DNA from: DASXKD01 sp963734725
Lineage (GTDB): Bacteria; Actinomycetota; Actinomycetes; Streptosporangiales; Streptosporangiaceae
DNA: 64,000 bases
Direction of reading: 5' to 3'
NCBI GenBank assembly: GCA_963734725.1
Contig: CAVTIX010000018.1
Span: forward strand, 62,001 to 126,000
The position numbers and the translations under genes are program-made. Below the pieces are notes generated by a model. That model made no database searches. It worked only from the letters and a program-made list of their open reading frames with translations, and had not been told where the DNA came from. Below, piece by piece: positions 61,117 through 64,000 of the stretch; positions within the stretch are counted from its first letter, which is position 1, and every line of letters starts with the position of its first letter.

Positions 61117-62097
61117 GTGGCTGGCAGGTTCCCCGAGGTCCGCCCGCGCAGGCTGCGGCGCACGGCCGCGCTGCGGCGCCTGGCGGCGCAGACGAGCGTC
61201 CGAGGCGCCGATCTGGTCCTTCCGCTGTTCGTCAAGGAAGGGATACCGGCGCCCGTGCCGGTGGCGTCCATGCCCGGCGTGATGCAGCACACCAGGGACA
61301 GCTTGCGCAAGGCTGCGGCCGACGCGGCGCAGGCCGGTGTCGGCGGCCTGATCCTTTTCGGCATCCCGGCCGTCAAGGACGGCCGTGGCTCGGCCGCCGA
61401 CGACGAGGACGGCATCATCCAGGCGGCGCTGGGTGACGTGACCGCGGAGGTCGGCGACGACGTCGTGATCATGGCCGACCTGTGCCTGTGCGAATACACC
61501 GACCACGGCCACTGCGGCGTGCTGACCCCGGCGGGGACCGTGGACAACGACGCCACGCTGGAGCGGTACGCCGCGACCGCAGTGGCGCAGGCCCGCGCCG
61601 GTGCGCACGTCGTCGCCCCGAGCGGGATGATGGACGGGCAGGTGGCCGCGATCAGGCGCGCGCTCGACGAGGCCGGGGAACCGGACGTAGCGATCTGCGC
61701 GTACGCGGTCAAGTACGCCTCGTGCTTTTACGGGCCGTTCCGCGACGCCGCCGAGGGAGCGCCGCAGTTCGGTGACCGGGCTTCCTACCAGCAGGACCCG
61801 AGCGCTGGCGACGCGCTCCGGGAGGCCATGCTCGACGTGGCCGAGGGCGCCGACATCGTCATTGTGAAACCGGCCCTGCCCTACCTGGACATCGTCGCGC
61901 AGGTCGCGGCGGCCGCCCCGGTGCCGGTGGCGGCCTACCAGGTCAGCGGGGAGTACGCGATGGTCGCGGCGGCCGCCGCGCAGGGCTGGCTCGACCGGGA
62001 CCGGGCGATCATGGAGACACTGACCGGGATCAAGCGCGCCGGGGCGAGCATCATCCTCAGCTACTGGGCCGCTGAGGTAGCCCGCCGTCTCCGCTAA
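61117..62097 (+). CDS. hemB: Delta-aminolevulinic acid dehydratase (porphobilinogen synthase)
   Basis: 326 residues from GTG 61117 (GAAGGAGG upstream). LPLFVKEG, the zinc-binding Cys cluster DLCLCEYTDHGHCG, VAPSGMMDGQV, active-site Lys in YAVKYASCFYGPFRDA and IVKPALPYLD. Condenses two ALA molecules. The three-Cys cluster marks the zinc-dependent type. Last gene of the rex-hem operon. Confidence 0.94.
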   Translation: MAGRFPEVRPRRLRRTAALRRLAAQTSVRGADLVLPLFVKEGIPAPVPVASMPGVMQHTRDSLRKAAADAAQAGVGGLILFGIPAVKDGRGSAADDEDGIIQAALGDVTAEVGDDVVIMADLCLCEYTDHGHCGVLTPAGTVDNDATLERYAATAVAQARAGAHVVAPSGMMDGQVAAIRRALDEAGEPDVAICAYAVKYASCFYGPFRDAAEGAPQFGDRASYQQDPSAGDALREAMLDVAEGADIVIVKPALPYLDIVAQVAAAAPVPVAAYQVSGEYAMVAAAAAQGWLDRDRAIMETLTGIKRAGASIILSYWAAEVARRLR

Positions 62098-62124
62098 ACC
62101 CCGGTCCGGGCCGTCCGCTCCACG

Positions 62125-62170
62125 TGATCATGACTTTGGGTGTGCTCCCACGCCCCCAAAGTCATGATCA
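62125..62170. terminator. 16-bp perfect palindrome after hemB (GTGATCATGA family)
   Basis: TGATCATGACTTTGGG (62125-62140) and CCCAAAGTCATGATCA (62155-62170), 14-base loop. It begins 28 bases after the hemB stop. Shares its GTGATCATGA core with the element at 13120-13175. Confidence 0.75.
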
Positions 62171-62189
62171 TGGACGATCACCCGGCGGA

Positions 62190-63662
62190 TTCAACTGTCG
62201 TCGCAACGGTTGATCAGGGAGGTCGTTGTGGCGAAGAACGGGCGTCCGGGGTTGCCGAGGTCGGTGCAGGCGGTGTTTTGGGATGGGGTGCGTGCTGGGT
62301 TGGGGGTTGGGGAGGCGGGGCTGGCTGCGGGGGTTGGCTCGAATCTGGCGAAGGTGTGGTTCCGGCAGGCCGGTGGGGTGAAGGCCAACGGGCCGGGCCG
62401 GGTGAGTGGGCGGTATTTGTCGGTGGCGGAGCGGGAGGAGATCGCGGTGGGGGTGGCGGCGGGCCAGCCGGTGCGGGCGATTGCGGCGCGGCTGGGGCGT
62501 GATCGCGTCCACGGTGAGCCGGGAGGTCCGCCGTAACGGGTGCCGGGGACGGTACCGGGCGCTGGCGGCGCAGGCGCAGGCGGAGTTCCGGGCGCGGCGG
62601 CCGAAGACGGCGAAGCTGGCGGGGAATGCGCGGCTGCGCGGGTGGGTGCAGGAGCGGCTGGAGGAGCGCTGGTCCCCGGAGCAGATTAGCGTGATGCTCA
62701 GGCGGGAATTTGCGGGCGAGCCGGAGATGTGGGTGTCGCACGAGACGATCTACCAGGCGATCTATGTGCAGGGCCGGGGGGCGCTGCGGCGGGAGCTGGC
62801 GGCCTGCCTGCGCACGGGGCGGGCGCTGCGCAAGCCCCGGCGGCGGGAGGGTGAGCGCCGCGGCCGGATCAAGGACATGGTGATGATCAGCGAGCGGCCC
62901 GCGGAGGTGGCGGACCGGGCGGTGCCTGGTCACTGGGAAGGAGACCTGATCATCGGGTCGGGTAGCTCGGCGATTGGCACCCTGGTGGAGCGGTCCACCC
63001 GGTTCGTGCTGCTGCTGCACCTGCCCCGCGGGCATGACGCGGCCGCGGTGGCGGCAGCCATGGCCGAGGCGATGAGCACGCTGCCCGCCCAGCTGCGCCG
63101 GTCGCTGACCTGGGACCAGGGCCGCGAAATGGCCTTCCATGCCCAGATCGCCCTGGCTACCGGCCTGGAGGTTTACTTCTGCGACCCGCACTCACCCTGG
63201 CAGCGGGGCAGCAACGAAAACACCAACGGGCTGCTGCGCCAGTACTTCCCCAAGGGCACCAGCCTGGCGGGCCACAGCCGTGAGCACCTGGAGGCGGTCG
63301 CCGCCGAACTGAACGCCCGGCCCCGCAAGACCCTCGGCTGGCGCACCCCGGCCCAGGCCCTCAGCGAAGCCCTGACGGCAGCGGCCTGATGGAGGCGGCT
63401 CGCCGCCGCTCATACCCCAGCAAAGGCGCCGCGCATGCTACGGGCCCGCCCCCCCAGCCTCAAGACTGCTGCGCACCGCTGGCGCGGCCGCCCTTGCGGC
63501 GGGTCTTGACCCCGGGGACCCCTGCGGCCCCTGCGGGCAGCCCAACGCGGCCAGGCCAGGGGCCTGCCCCACCGGCATGCGGCGCCTCGCAGCCCGGCAC
63601 AGGTAGTCTCCGCAGTCAGTGGAAGCAAGCCGCTAGCAGTCATGTTGCGACGACCCATTGAA
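62190..63662 (+). mobile_element. IS30-family insertion sequence
   Basis: Contains one transposase gene (frameshifted) and imperfect terminal inverted repeats: left TTCAACTGTCGTCGCAAC (62190-62207), right complement TTCAATGGGTCGTCGCAAC (63644-63662). The shared core is TTCAA and TCGTCGCAAC. No target duplication is obvious. The first 300 bases are strikingly G-rich on the plus strand (many GGG and GTG codons), unlike the neighbours. Confidence 0.65.
62228..63389 (+). pseudogene. IS30-family transposase, frameshifted
   Basis: GTG 62228 has AGGGAGG 5 bases upstream. The N-terminal frame gives the IS30 HTH region (VWFRQAGGVKANGPG, SGRYLSVAEREEIAVG) and ends GRDRVHGEP. From about 62500 the sense continues one base over as STVSREVRRNGCRGRYRA, VSHETIYQAIYV, and the DDE catalytic core. 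The acidic residues are D in GHWEGDLIIG, D in LTWDQGREM and E in QRGSNENTNGLLRQYFP. One extra base in the GATCGCGTCC stretch breaks the frame, so a full protein is not made unless frameshifting occurs. Confidence 0.85.
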
Positions 63663-63896
63663 CCCGGGCCCTCAGAAATCGTAGGTAATCGTCCGTGATC
63701 ATGGAGAGCAGCGGACAAGTCATGGTCGGCCGCATCTCTCCGGCGGGCTGTCACGGAGCCCGGGCGGTGCGGGCGCGGCGTGCCCGGACGTCACCGTTCG
63801 GTATCTTCTGGGCCTTACTCAGCGAGGCCGGCTGCATGCCTGCTGCACACCCGGCATCATCGGAATAGCAGCGACCCAAGGGGAGTGGGGCCACCG
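63390..63896. other. Non-coding stretch around the IS right end
   Basis: 507 bases. It holds the right terminal repeat at 63644-63662 and a GTGATCATGG remnant near 63692. Open frames on both strands are GC-driven and lack starts or families. Confidence 0.4.
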
Positions 63897-64000
63897 ATGG
63901 TCGAGGTGATGCCGCGGCGCGGACGCCGCGCGGACGCGGGCAGGCAGGCGGCCGCCGCGGTCGAATACGCGCGGCTGGGCTGGCCGGTGTGCCCAGGCGC
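63897..64000 (+). CDS. Probable primase-polymerase (prim-pol) domain protein, 3' partial
   Basis: Only the first 34 codons are present: an Arg-rich start, then QAAAAVEYARLGWPVCPG. The AxxYARxGWPVxP pattern is the usual opening of the bifunctional DNA primase/polymerase N-terminal domain found on actinobacterial plasmids, phages and chromosomes. AAGGGGAG lies upstream of ATG 63897. The gene runs off the right edge. Confidence 0.55.
   Translation, partial: MVEVMPRRGRRADAGRQAAAAVEYARLGWPVCPG

Noticed and set aside
59179..61608. 809-codon open frame on the minus strand across hemC/hemD/hemB
   Set aside because: Antisense of three well-identified haem genes in a GC-rich genome; composition is Arg/Gly/His-rich with no domain.
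1..64000. tRNA, rRNA or metabolite riboswitch
   Set aside because: No T-loop GGTTCGAATCC-type signatures, rRNA segments or recognisable riboswitch cores were seen by eye; a covariance-model scan would be decisive.

Overview
The window is very GC-rich, gene-dense DNA from an actinobacterium. Several genes support this placement: mycothiol synthase (mshD), GlnR, the MurT/GatD lipid II amidation pair, a DivIVA/FilP-like coiled-coil protein, an LmeA-like DUF2993 protein, a rex-hemA-hemC-hemD/cobA-hemB operon arranged as in Streptomyces, and a ppx/proC/HTH/bS22/acyltransferase/HAD/glutaredoxin/hem order that recalls the mycobacterial Rv0496-Rv0512 region. At least ten start codons lie 6-8 bases after a TAnnnT hexamer, the leaderless or short-leader promoter style common in Actinobacteria. 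The exact order (for example Streptosporangiales or a relative) cannot be fixed from the sequence alone. No rRNA, tRNA or CRISPR array was seen.

Layout. 1-7.1 kb: 3' end of a CDGSH/truncated-globin fusion, a large secreted S8 peptidase, a GDSL esterase and a UDP-sulfoquinovose synthase homologue. 7.3-13.2 kb: divergent SDR/MarR pair with a palindromic operator, zinc alcohol dehydrogenase, M19 dipeptidase, DUF427 protein and exopolyphosphatase. 13.2-19.8 kb: DivIVA-like protein, mshD (apparent CTG start), glnR, MoaD-like protein, a 67-bp tandem repeat running into the lmeA-like gene, and an ECF sigma/anti-sigma pair. 19.9-22.4 kb: sulfur module of thioredoxin-like protein, Cys-containing leader peptide, DUF4395, sseA rhodanese and DUF1416, closed by a strong hairpin. 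22.5-27.5 kb: probable four-gene operon of a small ORF, a GntR regulator and two membrane proteins that look like VirD4/FtsK-type ATPases with lost P-loops; this is the best candidate for an undescribed system. 27.5-32 kb: DUF1697 protein, a frameshifted secreted protein and a sedolisin. 32.2-37.5 kb: phoU diverging from pstSCAB across a probable PHO box. 37.6-46 kb: CorA-like channel, universal stress protein, PPK2, a HerA-type ATPase (frameshifted), murT-gatD and a DsrE-like protein. 46.4-52.8 kb: small membrane protein with nitrobindin, Fur-family regulator, YgfZ, proline dehydrogenase, proC, HTH protein, bS22 and acyltransferase. 53-62.1 kb: HAD phosphatase, 7TM-ABM fusion, glutaredoxin-like protein, and rex with the haem genes under a Rex operator. 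62.2-63.7 kb: a frameshifted IS30-family element. The window ends inside a probable primase-polymerase gene.

How the genes fit together. Phosphate and polyphosphate handling (ppx, phoU-pst, ppk2), sulfur and thiol chemistry (sseA module, mshD, thioredoxin and glutaredoxin folds), redox-controlled haem synthesis (rex-hem) alongside haem-binding proteins (globin, nitrobindin), cell-envelope work (murT-gatD, acyltransferase, lmeA-like) and secreted peptidases make up most of the content.

Four genes carry apparent single-base frameshifts (about 27165, 28500-28530, 43195-43240 and 62500). They may be real decay or consensus errors, and should be checked against reads before being interpreted.
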